A DNA stretch of 60,898 nucleotides from Winogradskyella sp. (GCF_013213975.1 NZ_JABSST010000005.1:1-60898), one strand, 5' to 3'; positions 18,667-27,753 are shown, counted from the stretch's first letter. Numbers and translations: made by a program. Notes: a model not told the origin generated them from the sequence alone.

Positions 18667-19341
18667 TTAACGTTTGGTTGCCCTGAGCATTTCTCGTTTA
18701 CCAGGAGGTCCAGGCAATCGTTCCACAATAAAACCAACGGCTTGCATTGCTCGTCTTACACTACCTTTTGCAGAATAAGTAACTAATACGCTATTAGACC
18801 TCATGGCCTTATACATAATCTCAAAAATAGATTCTGTCCATAACTCAGGTTGTACTCGTGCACCAAAAGCATCGAAATAAATGATATCAAATTCTTCATC
18901 TGAATTGATATCTTTAAAAAACTTTTCTTGCTTTTCGAGTTTAAAATCAGAAGTAATACTTTGAGATGTTTCCCAGACAGTCTCATGCAACTTTTCAAAC
19001 TGAAATTTATCCTTTTTAGAAATTAATTCTGCATAGTTAAGTTGATGAATCTCCTCCTTCGTAACAGGATAGGCGTCTACACCAACATAATCGATTTTAT
19101 AATTAAGCTCCTTTGCCTTAAGTAAAGTAAGAAAAGTATTAAGTCCTGTTCCAAAACCAATTTCAAGAATTCGAATTGTAGATGTCTTGTACAAGGACTC
19201 TATGAAAAAAATTAAACCATGTTTTATAAAAACATGATTTGCTTCTTGTATTGCACCATGTACAGAATGGTATTGTTCATTCCAATCTTCAATATGAATG
19301 GTCTTAGAGCCATCTGATGTAGAGATGATTTTTCTTTTCAT
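18667..19341 (-). CDS. mnmD: tRNA 5-methylaminomethyl-2-thiouridine methyltransferase MnmD
   Basis: 224 aa. A Rossmann-type SAM site (ILEIGFGTGLNTFL), IDYVGVDAYPVT, and FDIIYFDAFGARVQPELWT are characteristic of the MnmD/DUF752 methyltransferase. Only the methyltransferase half is present; the FAD oxidase half (MnmC1) of the enterobacterial fusion is absent, as usual in Bacteroidota. It completes the wobble uridine modification at position 34 of certain tRNAs. Confidence 0.93.
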   Translation of the reverse strand: MKRKIISTSDGSKTIHIEDWNEQYHSVHGAIQEANHVFIKHGLIFFIESLYKTSTIRILEIGFGTGLNTFLTLLKAKELNYKIDYVGVDAYPVTKEEIHQLNYAELISKKDKFQFEKLHETVWETSQSITSDFKLEKQEKFFKDINSDEEFDIIYFDAFGARVQPELWTESIFEIMYKAMRSNSVLVTYSAKGSVRRAMQAVGFIVERLPGPPGKREMLRATKR

Positions 19342-19387
19342 TCAATAATAGAGCGGTTCCTAAAACCTCTCGTTTACATTGTACTTA

Positions 19388-19810
19388 TTAATGGATAAGT
19401 AATTTTTTAATCTTAGGAATTGGACCTGTACATTCTGTTTTATGACAGGCCAAACAATTATTGATAGCGTTATTGTAACGTTCTTTTAAATTTATATCTG
19501 ACAAGGTATCCGCAATCATCTGTTGGGATTCAATAAATACATTGACAAAACTATTCCAAGTAGTGGTTCTTGAATGCCCATTACTCATTTCGGCTGCGTA
19601 TAAGGTCATAAGATCCAAGGGCATAGAAACCGGTTGTTGCCCTGCTGTAATTTGTTCTTTCAATTGTAAGTTATAGGCATACATAACATTCATAAAATTG
19701 GCCATTTCCGAAGGCTGATACATGATCAATTCTTGTTTTGACCTTTCCTCAGTTTCCTCTAATCTTGGTTTATCATTGCAACTTAAACAAACCAATACCA
19801 ATAGGATCAT
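19388..19810 (-). CDS. Small lipoprotein with a c-type heme motif
   Basis: 140 aa from the ATG at 19810, chosen because it gives a compact lipoprotein signal (MILLVLVCLSC) and lies 10 bp after the upstream gene's stop. Longer in-frame starts would overlap that gene. The mature protein is helical, and near its C-terminus has a single CLACH (CxxCH) heme-attachment motif followed by ECTGPIPKIKKL. It is probably a monoheme c-type cytochrome of the outer envelope or periplasm; the partner is unknown. It forms a likely operon with the DUF4920 lipoprotein. Confidence 0.8.
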   Translation of the reverse strand: MILLVLVCLSCNDKPRLEETEERSKQELIMYQPSEMANFMNVMYAYNLQLKEQITAGQQPVSMPLDLMTLYAAEMSNGHSRTTTWNSFVNVFIESQQMIADTLSDINLKERYNNAINNCLACHKTECTGPIPKIKKLLIH

Positions 19811-19820
19811 TTTATAATAC

Positions 19821-20324
19821 CTACTGCTTAAGTAATACACCATCGGCTTCAAACTTATATTCAAGCTTAGTATCTGTAATAGCTGCAATTTCTTCTGCAG
19901 ACTTTCCCGCATCTTCAGCATAATGTCTTAGCTCATCTACAGAGGTTTCTGTAATAAAAGCCTTACCATTTACAACAACCTCTCCTTCAGCATTAAGCGG
20001 CATAAAAAATCCATAGTCTTTAAAACGAACCATTACTTGTTCATCTCCGCCCATATCCAATTTCATCCAACATCCTTTCTTAGAACAAACATCTACAATA
20101 GTTCCTCTCATTTTGGCATTAACAGTATCTCCAGACTTAAGTTGCTTATAATGCTCTAACATACGATCTGATGATAACGCATCAGCATCCGAAATTTCCA
20201 TTCCAAAAGATGCATAGGCAATTTCCGGTTGTTTTTGCTCTTGATTTCCTTCTGTGGTTTGCTTCTCATTCTTGCATGAAAATAACACCAGTCCAACGGC
20301 TAATAAGTAAACTATTCGCTTCAT
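19821..20324 (-). CDS. DUF4920 lipoprotein
   Basis: 167 aa. A lipobox (LAVGLVLFSC) gives a lipidated Cys17. The core carries the DUF4920 signature: YASFGMEISDADAL, GTIVDVCSKKGCWMKLDMG with a conserved CSKKGC pair, and VRFKDYGFFMPL. The fold is probably an OB-like beta barrel, with the cysteines possibly binding metal or redox active. Function is not established. It lies directly before the heme lipoprotein. Confidence 0.9.
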   Translation of the reverse strand: MKRIVYLLAVGLVLFSCKNEKQTTEGNQEQKQPEIAYASFGMEISDADALSSDRMLEHYKQLKSGDTVNAKMRGTIVDVCSKKGCWMKLDMGGDEQVMVRFKDYGFFMPLNAEGEVVVNGKAFITETSVDELRHYAEDAGKSAEEIAAITDTKLEYKFEADGVLLKQ

Positions 20325-20443
20325 TTTTATAGTATTTTCTAAATTGATTTAAAGTTGTACAAAGTTAAGGATTTTAAGACAATATTACCTTTTTTTAACG
20401 CTTTCGGTTTTGTATTTTTACGGTGAAATAAACCGATTGTTTA

Positions 20444-21514
20444 ATGGCAGATTTAAACACAATTACAATAGATATTACAAAAGCCGACCATTCTAAAATT
20501 GGCAATGTAGATTTTGATAATTTAAGCTTTGGTCAGGTCTTTACTGACCATATGTTTGTATGTGACTTTGAAGATGGTACATGGCAGAATCCTAGGATTA
20601 CACCATATCAATCCATTTCTTTAGAACCATCTGCTAAGATATTTCACTATGGCCAATCCATTTTTGAAGGTATGAAAGCCTATAAAGATGGTAATGATAA
20701 TGTGTTTTTGTTTAGACCAATTGACAATTTCAATAGGTTAAATATATCTGCAAAGCGATTGGCAATGCCAGAGCTTCCAGAAGCTATTTTTATGGATGGC
20801 TTAAAAGAGCTTCTAAAATTAGAAAAGGACTGGATTCCGAATTCTGAAGGTAGTTCTTTATACATAAGACCATTTATGTTAGCTAGTGGTGAAGGATTTC
20901 ATGCATCTCCAGCAGACACCTATAAGTTTGTTATTGCCTTTGCACCGTCAGGAGCCTACTTTTCTGGTAAGGTGAAAGTTTTAATAGAAGAAAAATATTC
21001 TCGTTCGGCCAATGGCGGAGTGGGATTTGCCAAAGCTGGTGGAAATTATGCAGGACAGTTTTATCCAACACAATTAGCTAAAGATAAAGGTTACCAGCAA
21101 GTAATCTGGACAGACGATAATTCGCACGAATTCATAGAAGAAGCTGGTGCCATGAATATCTTTGTGCGTATTAACGATACACTTTTAACGGTGCCAACGA
21201 GCGATAGAATACTCGACGGTATTACAAGAAAAAGTATTTTGACCATTGCAGAAGCTGAAGGCATACAAACTGAGGTGCGTAAAATTAAAGTCTCAGAACT
21301 CATTGAAGCTTCAGAAAATGGTAGTTTAAAAGAAATTTTTGGAGCAGGAACTGCGGCCGTTGTTTCACCAATATCTGGTTTTGGATTTAAAGGTCAGGAT
21401 TATGATCTACCAGAAATCGAAAACACTTTTGGAGCACATCTCAAAAAACGTATTACTGATATTCAAACCAACAAATCAAACGATCCTTTTGGCTGGAGAA
21501 TTAAGGTATGCTAA
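20444..21514 (+). CDS. ilvE: Branched-chain amino acid aminotransferase
   Basis: 356 aa, the size of the long IlvE type. Class IV aminotransferase motifs include FHYGQSIFEGMKAY, IRPFMLASGEGF, KAGGNYAGQFYPTQLAKDKG (with the PLP lysine) and HEFIEEAGAMNIFVRI. It transfers amino groups between glutamate and the keto acids of leucine, isoleucine and valine in the cytoplasm, using PLP. It is monocistronic here. Confidence 0.97.
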   Translation: MADLNTITIDITKADHSKIGNVDFDNLSFGQVFTDHMFVCDFEDGTWQNPRITPYQSISLEPSAKIFHYGQSIFEGMKAYKDGNDNVFLFRPIDNFNRLNISAKRLAMPELPEAIFMDGLKELLKLEKDWIPNSEGSSLYIRPFMLASGEGFHASPADTYKFVIAFAPSGAYFSGKVKVLIEEKYSRSANGGVGFAKAGGNYAGQFYPTQLAKDKGYQQVIWTDDNSHEFIEEAGAMNIFVRINDTLLTVPTSDRILDGITRKSILTIAEAEGIQTEVRKIKVSELIEASENGSLKEIFGAGTAAVVSPISGFGFKGQDYDLPEIENTFGAHLKKRITDIQTNKSNDPFGWRIKVC

Positions 21515-21523
21515 ATCAAGAGC

Positions 21524-21910
21524 TTAGCGCTCTAAAATTTCGGCAATATTTGGTTTAAAGTAGTGTGGTCCTTTTAAAACCTTACCATCTTCTCGGTAAA
21601 TCGGTTCACCGTCCTCACCAAGCTTACTCATGTTGCTGCGCTGTATTTCTTCAAAGACTTCTTCAATCTTATACTGCAAGCCATGTTCAATTATGGTACC
21701 ACACAATATATAGAGTAAGTCACCCAAGGCATCAGCCACTTCCACCAAATCATTAGTATTTGCAGCTTCAAGATACTCTTCATTTTCCTCGCGCATTAAT
21801 TTATAACGAAGCATATTCTTTTCCATTCCAAGATCGGCTTTAGGAGTTTCTCTATGTCCTATTTTGAAAGCTGTGTGGAATGCCTTTACCGCATTTATTT
21901 TGTCTTGCAT
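21524..21910 (-). CDS. MazG-like nucleoside triphosphate pyrophosphohydrolase
   Basis: 128 aa, an all-alpha MazG/phosphoribosyl-ATP-pyrophosphohydrolase-like protein. Metal-binding acidic motifs are visible: REENEEYLEA and VEVADALGDLLYI. A C-terminal extension (EDGKVLKGPHYFKP) is typical of the Bacteroidota version. It probably hydrolyses non-canonical nucleotides. It converges with ilvE with a 9-bp gap. Confidence 0.88.
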   Translation of the reverse strand: MQDKINAVKAFHTAFKIGHRETPKADLGMEKNMLRYKLMREENEEYLEAANTNDLVEVADALGDLLYILCGTIIEHGLQYKIEEVFEEIQRSNMSKLGEDGEPIYREDGKVLKGPHYFKPNIAEILER

Positions 21911-21939
21911 TAGTGTTTCTTTAATTAGTTGTTAAGTCG

Positions 21940-21947
21940 TATTTTTG
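21940..21947 (+). promoter_or_regulatory. -7 promoter element TATTTTTG
   Basis: A TAnnTTTG match. Transcription from it would begin near 21953, which excludes the in-frame ATG at 21945 and favours the start at 21963 for the small membrane protein. Confidence 0.5.
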
Positions 21948-21962
21948 TATAAAAATAAGCTA

Positions 21963-22148
21963 ATGTTTTCTACAGGTCAATTGATTTTTGGACTTTTATT
22001 TTTTATTGTTTTCGTCATTGCCGTTGCATCTCAATATCGAAAGGATAAAAAAATTCATAAAGCGCACTACAAAGGTTCAATTTGGATTTTGATTGCCTTT
22101 ATTAGCTTCATAGCTCTGATCGTGGCAGTCAAGTTTCTACTGTCTTAA
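21963..22148 (+). CDS. Small two-helix membrane protein
   Basis: 61 aa from the ATG at 21963 (an in-frame ATG at 21945 lies at or before the probable transcription start). Two membrane helices (about 5-22 and 39-59) flank a short, very basic loop (SQYRKDKKIHKAHYKGS). Orientation should place the loop in the cytoplasm. No family is recognised with confidence; such small membrane proteins are frequent in Flavobacteriaceae. Confidence 0.7.
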   Translation: MFSTGQLIFGLLFFIVFVIAVASQYRKDKKIHKAHYKGSIWILIAFISFIALIVAVKFLLS

Positions 22149-22222
22149 TTTGGCCTTTAAAATTTTAACAACACTAATAAAGGAGTTTGCGTTTGTTGAT
22201 TGTTTTATTCACAAAAGCTATA

Positions 22223-22312
22223 ATGACATTTCTCTACGCGATAGTAATTCTGGTAATTATTAATGCCCTGCTCATGATTTTTAGTATGAATAAAAATGAT
22301 GAAAATTCATAA
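22223..22312 (+). CDS. Possible 29-residue membrane peptide
   Basis: The ATG at 22223 opens 29 codons ending in TAA. The product is almost entirely one hydrophobic helix (MTFLYAIVILVIINALLMIF) with a short polar tail (MNKNDENS). It follows the 61-residue membrane protein on the same strand and precedes a strong terminator at 22405. Composition and position are right for a real peptide, but at this length chance cannot be excluded. Confidence 0.4.
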   Translation: MTFLYAIVILVIINALLMIFSMNKNDENS

Positions 22313-22404
22313 TCTAAAATTGTTTTTATCCATTCAAACTGTTACAAAAATTGACTTTGACATTGACTATTTAAAAAAAGAAACATCTCAAACATTTGAA
22401 CACA

Positions 22405-22434
22405 AAAAAGGCGGTCTAATTAGACCGCCTTTTT
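22405..22434. terminator. Bidirectional rho-independent terminator
   Basis: A palindromic stem (AAAAGGCGGTCT / AGACCGCCTTTT) with an AATT loop is T-rich on both strands. It lies between the small membrane genes (+) and the M49 peptidase gene (-), serving both. Confidence 0.9.
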
Positions 22435-22453
22435 ATTTTAAATTGAAATACTT

Positions 22454-24493
22454 TTAATTAACAACAGGTAAAAAACTGTACGATTTACTGTAAGCTAACA
22501 TCTGCTCTGGAAAACCAACTGGTTGCGTTACCTTAATTACTGTTATTTCACCTTCATCGTTCATCTCTGGTACTAATACTGGGTTAACAAAACCACTGTA
22601 AGGGGCCGATGTAAATTGCTTATTACGCTCTAGAACCTCAGCATGGATATCTTGATCCACTTTAACTCCATAACCTTCTACTAAAGCTTCGCAAGCTACA
22701 AAATCGCCTTCCGACTTAATGCGTTGAGTTTCTCTTAAAAGTTGACCAAAGAGCTCATGAAGCTTATCATAATCATTAATGTTGTAATAGGTCTTACCAT
22801 CTCTACTCACTTTTTCAATAACATTATCGGCTTTACCTTGTTCGAACACCCAAGCACTTACCCATTGACGGTTACGCATATGAGCCTCTTCAACATCATC
22901 CCCTAAATTTAATCTTATCAATTGAGTCATTAGACCATTTCTAATGTAACCGTCGTAAGCTGCTTTCCCAACTTTTTGCCAATCCTCAACTAATCCTAAT
23001 TCTTGAAGTTTAGAATCATATAAATAATATAGCCCTACTAAATCCGCACGACCCTCTTCTAATGTTGAGGCATAATTCTTTAAAGTTTCCTTAGTCTCAC
23101 CTACTCCTGGATTTAATTGACCAGAAGCATGACCAATAACTTCATGTAATGCTGTATGAAGCTTGTCTGCCAACTTTCCGTACTTTTCTTCTAACTCAAA
23201 CTCTTCGTCATCATTGACAAATTCTTTTAAACGACCACTTCCGCCAGCATTATTGTATGCATTTATAATATTACCAAGTGAAACAGATTTACTTCCTACT
23301 TCCTTTCTTATCCAGTTAGCATTCGGTAAGTTTACACCAATTGGTGTGCTTGGAGATGCATCACCAGCCTCACCTGCAACTGTAACTACTTTATAAGTTA
23401 CACCAACTACACTGTCTTTTTTGTGCTCATCCATTAATGGGGAATTATCTTCAAACCATTGCGCATTATCTGATAAAACTTTCATTTTTTGAGACATGTC
23501 AAAATCATTGATTTGAACGATAGTTTCGTAAGATCCTCTGTACCCTAATGGGTCATTATAAACTTCAATAAAACTATTAATATAGTCCACATTACCATCT
23601 GTAGCTGCAGTCCATGCTACGTTATAATCATCCCAAATTTGTAAATCACCTGTTTTATAATATTGAATTAAGAGTCCTATGGCATCGCCTTGAGCTTTAT
23701 TCTCTGCAACTCCTTGTGCTTTTTCTAGCCATTTAACAATCTCATCAATGGCAGAACCGTAAAGTCCACCAGACTTATATACACGTTCTTTTAAAACACC
23801 ATCTTCTTTTACCAACTGCGAATTAAGTCCAAAAGATAATGGTCTGTCTGGGTTTTGAGATGTTTTCGCAGCATAGAATTGCTCTACATCAGCATTGGTA
23901 ACATCAGGACCATAAAAATTTACAGCGGATAATAAAACGTTATCAATTCCTTTCCCTTGATTTACCTTTTTAACATCTTTATCATTAAAAATAACATCAA
24001 AAGCTTCACCATCTAATTTGGTGTCAGTAGCAAGGAACAATTCATTTAAATAATCTTTAGAAAACTCTGGTTTTAATTTGTCATTTGAATAATGATGATG
24101 AATACCATTACTGAACCAAACACGTTTAAGATAAACGTCAAAAGCCTTCCAATCGTCAGATGATTTATCACCATCGTAACTCGTGTACACTTGCTCCAGC
24201 GCTTTTCTTATTTTTAAATTATGTCGGTAATTTTGATCCCACATAATGTCTCTACCTGCTAAACCAGCTTCTGTTAAATAATATACTAGTTTTTGCTCAT
24301 TAAGACTTAGATTCTCCCAACCAGGAATTTGATATCTTAGGATTTTGATATCAGCAAATTGTTCGACATTAAAATCGAATTGGGACACCTTGCTTTCAAG
24401 CGTATCATCCTGGACAGTTTCCTTGCCATCATCTTTACAAGACATCGCCAAAACGGCAATAAGGCAAATGTTTAATATTGATTTTAGATTCAT
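22454..24493 (-). CDS. Dipeptidyl-peptidase III-like lipoprotein (M49)
   Basis: 679 aa. Lipobox LAMSC makes it a lipoprotein. The M49 zinc motif HEVIGH is near residue 448, and the second zinc ligand region EEGRADLVGLYYL is near 477. Other M49-like blocks are NFYGPDVT and GYRGSYETIVQ. Family enzymes remove dipeptides from the N-terminus of short peptides. Surface or periplasmic anchoring suggests peptide scavenging. Confidence 0.92.
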   Translation of the reverse strand: MNLKSILNICLIAVLAMSCKDDGKETVQDDTLESKVSQFDFNVEQFADIKILRYQIPGWENLSLNEQKLVYYLTEAGLAGRDIMWDQNYRHNLKIRKALEQVYTSYDGDKSSDDWKAFDVYLKRVWFSNGIHHHYSNDKLKPEFSKDYLNELFLATDTKLDGEAFDVIFNDKDVKKVNQGKGIDNVLLSAVNFYGPDVTNADVEQFYAAKTSQNPDRPLSFGLNSQLVKEDGVLKERVYKSGGLYGSAIDEIVKWLEKAQGVAENKAQGDAIGLLIQYYKTGDLQIWDDYNVAWTAATDGNVDYINSFIEVYNDPLGYRGSYETIVQINDFDMSQKMKVLSDNAQWFEDNSPLMDEHKKDSVVGVTYKVVTVAGEAGDASPSTPIGVNLPNANWIRKEVGSKSVSLGNIINAYNNAGGSGRLKEFVNDDEEFELEEKYGKLADKLHTALHEVIGHASGQLNPGVGETKETLKNYASTLEEGRADLVGLYYLYDSKLQELGLVEDWQKVGKAAYDGYIRNGLMTQLIRLNLGDDVEEAHMRNRQWVSAWVFEQGKADNVIEKVSRDGKTYYNINDYDKLHELFGQLLRETQRIKSEGDFVACEALVEGYGVKVDQDIHAEVLERNKQFTSAPYSGFVNPVLVPEMNDEGEITVIKVTQPVGFPEQMLAYSKSYSFLPVVN

Positions 24494-24552
24494 AAATTAG
24501 TTATTTTGTGTTGTCTACAAATGTAATATTAATACGCATATCATAAAATTAC

Positions 24553-24560
24553 TATCTTTG
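24553..24560 (+). promoter_or_regulatory. -7 promoter element TATCTTTG
   Basis: A perfect TAnnTTTG box 25 bp before the ATG of the SRPBCC protein. No good TTG is seen at the expected -33 distance. Confidence 0.5.
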
Positions 24561-24584
24561 AGTAACTACTAAATCTCACTAAAA

Positions 24585-25343
24585 ATGAAGGTGGTCAAGT
24601 ATTTAATTCTCTTATTATTAACCCTTGTAATTGGCTTTTCTATTCATGTTGAGGCACAACCAAATTCTTTTGAAGTTACTCACACTAAAACAATGAATAC
24701 TCCTCAAGCTGTTATATATAGTGATATTATTGACTTTAAAAATTGGGAAGATAAAGATGGTATAAGTACCATGAAAATTATAGCAACAACGCATAATTCC
24801 TCTATCACTGAAAAATTGCAGTTTGCGCATTTCCCGCAGAATGACATAACTTGGTGTCTAAAATCAAACGAAGATAGATCCATAGACGTAACTTACACTA
24901 TTTCTGATAAAGATTCACCATTTGGCCTCAAAGCATTCGCAACTATTATGGGTGGAATGGAATCAGAAATTGGACCTCCCTATGAAAGAGGTCTTGTAAT
25001 GCTCGACAGTGTTTTACAAGAAAGCATCCCGTTAACGGTTTATAATGAAATGGCAGAAACTGTTATTATGAGCAATGGAATTCCAATTAATGAACGTGTC
25101 GAACTGCCTTCCGAATCAGATATTTCATTGGGTTTTATGCCAAATATGAAAGTCCTTAAAACCACCTTAACTGGGAATTACACAAATTTGCCAAAAGCAC
25201 GGGAAGCCACGATCAAGCATTTGACCAAACAAGGATTTGAACAATCGGAATATAAACCTTATGAAATTCACGCAACCGATCTAGGATTTTATCCTAATCC
25301 TTCTGACTGGATTACAGAAATTTACGTTCCTATAAAAGAATAA
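24585..25343 (+). CDS. SRPBCC and GyrI-like domain protein, exported or membrane-anchored
   Basis: 252 aa. One N-terminal hydrophobic segment (YLILLLLTLVIGFSI) acts as signal or anchor. Residues 28-150 fit the SRPBCC/polyketide-cyclase fold (THTKTMNTPQAVIYSDIIDF). Residues 175-250 fit a GyrI-like small-molecule-binding domain (MKVLKTTLTGNYTNLPKAR, DWITEIYVPI). Both halves bind hydrophobic or amphipathic ligands in other proteins; no enzymatic role can be assigned. crcB starts directly at its stop codon. Confidence 0.85.
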   Translation: MKVVKYLILLLLTLVIGFSIHVEAQPNSFEVTHTKTMNTPQAVIYSDIIDFKNWEDKDGISTMKIIATTHNSSITEKLQFAHFPQNDITWCLKSNEDRSIDVTYTISDKDSPFGLKAFATIMGGMESEIGPPYERGLVMLDSVLQESIPLTVYNEMAETVIMSNGIPINERVELPSESDISLGFMPNMKVLKTTLTGNYTNLPKAREATIKHLTKQGFEQSEYKPYEIHATDLGFYPNPSDWITEIYVPIKE

Positions 25344-25712
25344 ATGAAGCAAATACTTTTAGTTTTCGTTGGTGGTGGCTTTGGAAGCGCATTACGATTT
25401 ATAATTGGCAAATGGCTGAACAGCTCAAATGATGGGATTCCATACGGCACCTTTGCTGCCAATATTATTGGGAGCTTATTAATTGGCATTGTTTTGGGAA
25501 TGGCAGCAAAAAACAACAGTCTTACCGAAAACCAAACTTTAATTTTGGCTACAGGCTTTTGTGGTGGATTTACCACCTTCTCAACCTTTGCTTATGAAAA
25601 TCATATTTTCTTGAAATCTGGGGACTTTACAAGTTTTGCAATCTATACCATTGCTAGTTTTGCAATTGGATTTATGGCAGTTTTTCTTGGAATGTATGTG
25701 GTAAAAGTTTAA
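25344..25712 (+). CDS. crcB: Fluoride channel CrcB/Fluc
   Basis: 122 aa with four membrane helices. Family motifs are GGGFGSALRFIIGKW, GTFAANIIGSLLIG and GFCGGFTTFSTFAYE, including the Na+-site and fluoride-path residues. It exports fluoride as a dual-topology dimer in the inner membrane. The ATG follows the upstream stop without a gap, so it is cotranscribed. I saw no fluoride riboswitch pattern upstream. Confidence 0.96.
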   Translation: MKQILLVFVGGGFGSALRFIIGKWLNSSNDGIPYGTFAANIIGSLLIGIVLGMAAKNNSLTENQTLILATGFCGGFTTFSTFAYENHIFLKSGDFTSFAIYTIASFAIGFMAVFLGMYVVKV

Positions 25713-26308
25713 TTCTTTTTAAAATCCCTTAGACCAGCTTCGACTTTAGTTGCAATGTAATTTTCTCTTGGTACTATTGGACATGAGAACTTCTCATTAT
25801 AGGCACAATATGGATTGTAAGCCTTATTAAAATCTATTTCTATAGTATCGCCCATTGGTATTCTCATATCTAAATAGCGACCACCAGGATAGGTTGAATC
25901 GCCATTGGTATCATCCAAAAATGGTAGAAATAAATAATCAATAAATTGTTCAGACTGTAAATGCTCTTCTCCTTGATAAACATTGAGCTTAAATTCATTC
26001 CCTTGAAGATTAAAACGCAATATTCCATAAATGCGTTCTCTAGTAACCTCGCCTGTTGTGGTTTTCATATTGAACCAATTAGATCCTGGTGTCCGTTCTA
26101 AGGTCGCGGTTACAACAAACTCTGGATTAAACGGAAAAAAGTCCAATGATTTAAATGACTTAAGATCGGTTTTCTTTAATGGTGATTTTGAAGCATCCTT
26201 AAAGTCAGAATTCACTTTTCTTTGCCAAGCAGTATCACCCAAGAGTTTTTCCTTTTTGGAACAACTCAGCGAACATAGTATAAATAGCGCCATTAAAACT
26301 CGTTTCAT
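25709..26308 (-). CDS. DUF1684 lipoprotein
   Basis: 199 aa. Lipobox LCSLSC gives a lipidated cysteine. The C-terminus has the DUF1684 signature: GGRYLDMRIPMGDTIEIDFN, YNPYCAYNEKFSCPIVPREN and L-x-V-A/E-like TKVEAGLRDF. Function unknown; widespread in Bacteroidota and actinobacteria. It overlaps the end of crcB by 4 bp, convergently. Confidence 0.92.
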   Translation of the reverse strand: MKRVLMALFILCSLSCSKKEKLLGDTAWQRKVNSDFKDASKSPLKKTDLKSFKSLDFFPFNPEFVVTATLERTPGSNWFNMKTTTGEVTRERIYGILRFNLQGNEFKLNVYQGEEHLQSEQFIDYLFLPFLDDTNGDSTYPGGRYLDMRIPMGDTIEIDFNKAYNPYCAYNEKFSCPIVPRENYIATKVEAGLRDFKKN

Positions 26309-26355
26309 CTTTAATCTTTTTACAGATCAAAAATACAACTTATCAGATTTTATTG

Positions 26356-26541
26356 TAAGTTTGGAGTGTAATTAGAGTAAAACAATGTTGCAAGCCATTA
26401 GATATACAAAACAAACCTGTGTGATTTCTTCGGAAACCATTCGGATGTATTATCTATTGTAGCTATTCTTATATATCACTAAACAATATTTAAAAGTCCG
26501 ACGAAACCGTCGGACTTTTTATTTTTATAACAACAACCAAA
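26356..26541 (+). promoter_or_regulatory. Leader of the MFS gene: -7 box, leader peptide and terminator (possible attenuator)
   Basis: A TAnnTTTG box (TAAGTTTG, 26356-26363) is followed by a 25-codon open frame at 26385-26462 (starts MLQAIRYTKQ, ends IRMYYLL). Then comes a strong terminator hairpin at 26492-26519 with a T-run, and the MFS gene ATG at 26542. This order (promoter, short peptide, terminator, efflux gene) is that of an attenuator, but no alternative antiterminator pairing was demonstrated. It may instead be a separate short RNA. Confidence 0.45.
26492..26525 (+). terminator. Strong intrinsic terminator 5' of the MFS gene
   Basis: A 12-bp perfect stem (AAAAGTCCGACG / CGTCGGACTTTT) with an AAAC loop is followed by TTTTT. 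No full-size plus-strand gene precedes it, so it ends the short leader transcript. Confidence 0.85.
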
Positions 26542-27753
26542 ATGAAAAAGCTTTACTTAAACTACATTGAATCTTTCATGGATTTATCAAGAGAGATGTG
26601 GTATTTATCCTTAATCAGCTTAGTAAATAGAGCTGGAACCATGGTTATTCCTTTTCTTTCTTTATACCTTAAGAAAGATATGGGTCTTTCAGAAAATGAT
26701 ATTGGATCAATATTCGCATTTTTTGGTATTGGTTCTGTTATAGGATCTTGGTTAGGCGGAAAATTAACAGACATTTTCGGGTTCTTTAAGGTCATGGTTA
26801 GTAGCCTATTTTTGACTGGTCTGTGTTTTATGGCTTTACAATATATTGATACATTTTGGGGATTTTGTTTTGGTATATTAGTAACAATGTCTATCGCAGA
26901 CACTTTTAGACCTGCAATATTTGTAGCTATTAAAGCATATAGTAAACCAGAGAATCAAACTAGGTCAGTTGGACTAATTCGATTAGCTATAAACGCAGGA
27001 ATGGGTATTGGGCCAACTCTCGCAGGATTAATAATTATTACTAATGGTTATAATCTTCTGTTCTGGATTGATGGTTTCACATGTATTATTGCTATACTAC
27101 TATTTTTGTATCTAGTGAAAGATCCTAAAGTAAAACCAGCAGAGATAAGAAATGAATACAAAAATTTAGACAAGAATGTTGTTTATAAAGATGTTTCTTT
27201 TTGGATTCATTCAATTATTTGTTTTCTCTTTGGAATGGCTTTTTTTCAATTATTTACAACTATACCATTATACTATGATGAGATCTTTCAACTCAATGAA
27301 TTTAAGATAGGTATTATCCTATTTCTTAATGTAGCAATTATTGTAATTTTTGAAATGCCACTTCTGAATTATTTAGAAAAGCAAATGATTCCAATTACAA
27401 AATATATTATTGTGTGTTGTAGTCTATTGTCATTAAGCTTCTTAGTCTTGTACAATAACTTTTGGATAGGAATTCTAATTATCAGCATTATTCTTATGAC
27501 CTTAAGTGAAATGCTAGGCTTTCCATACACCAATAGATTTGCACTTAAAAGAGCAAAGGACGGGTTAGAGGGAAGTTACATGGCGATGTATTCAATGTCC
27601 TTTTCCTTAGCTCATATATTTAGTCCTAAAATTGGATTAGGTATAATTCATAATTATGGCTATCAAATAAACTGGTTACTCACTGCAGGCTATGGACTAA
27701 TAGCAATACTTCTTGCATACTGGCTTCATACTCGTGTAAAACAAAAATTATAA
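26542..27753 (+). CDS. MFS transporter
   Basis: 403 aa with about twelve membrane helices. The MFS signature between helices 2 and 3 is readable as GSWLGGKLTDIFGFFKVM. The second half begins near residue 220. It is most like drug/efflux permeases of the DHA1 type, but substrate cannot be inferred. Its stop overlaps the ATG of the following VOC-family gene, and a VOC partner is compatible with resistance to, or handling of, a small molecule. A terminator lies 17 bp before the start codon. Confidence 0.9.
   Translation: MKKLYLNYIESFMDLSREMWYLSLISLVNRAGTMVIPFLSLYLKKDMGLSENDIGSIFAFFGIGSVIGSWLGGKLTDIFGFFKVMVSSLFLTGLCFMALQYIDTFWGFCFGILVTMSIADTFRPAIFVAIKAYSKPENQTRSVGLIRLAINAGMGIGPTLAGLIIITNGYNLLFWIDGFTCIIAILLFLYLVKDPKVKPAEIRNEYKNLDKNVVYKDVSFWIHSIICFLFGMAFFQLFTTIPLYYDEIFQLNEFKIGIILFLNVAIIVIFEMPLLNYLEKQMIPITKYIIVCCSLLSLSFLVLYNNFWIGILIISIILMTLSEMLGFPYTNRFALKRAKDGLEGSYMAMYSMSFSLAHIFSPKIGLGIIHNYGYQINWLLTAGYGLIAILLAYWLHTRVKQKL

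Noticed and set aside
24494..25343. Fluoride riboswitch for crcB
   Set aside because: The conserved riboswitch core is not visible upstream of the operon, and crcB is directly joined to the preceding gene.
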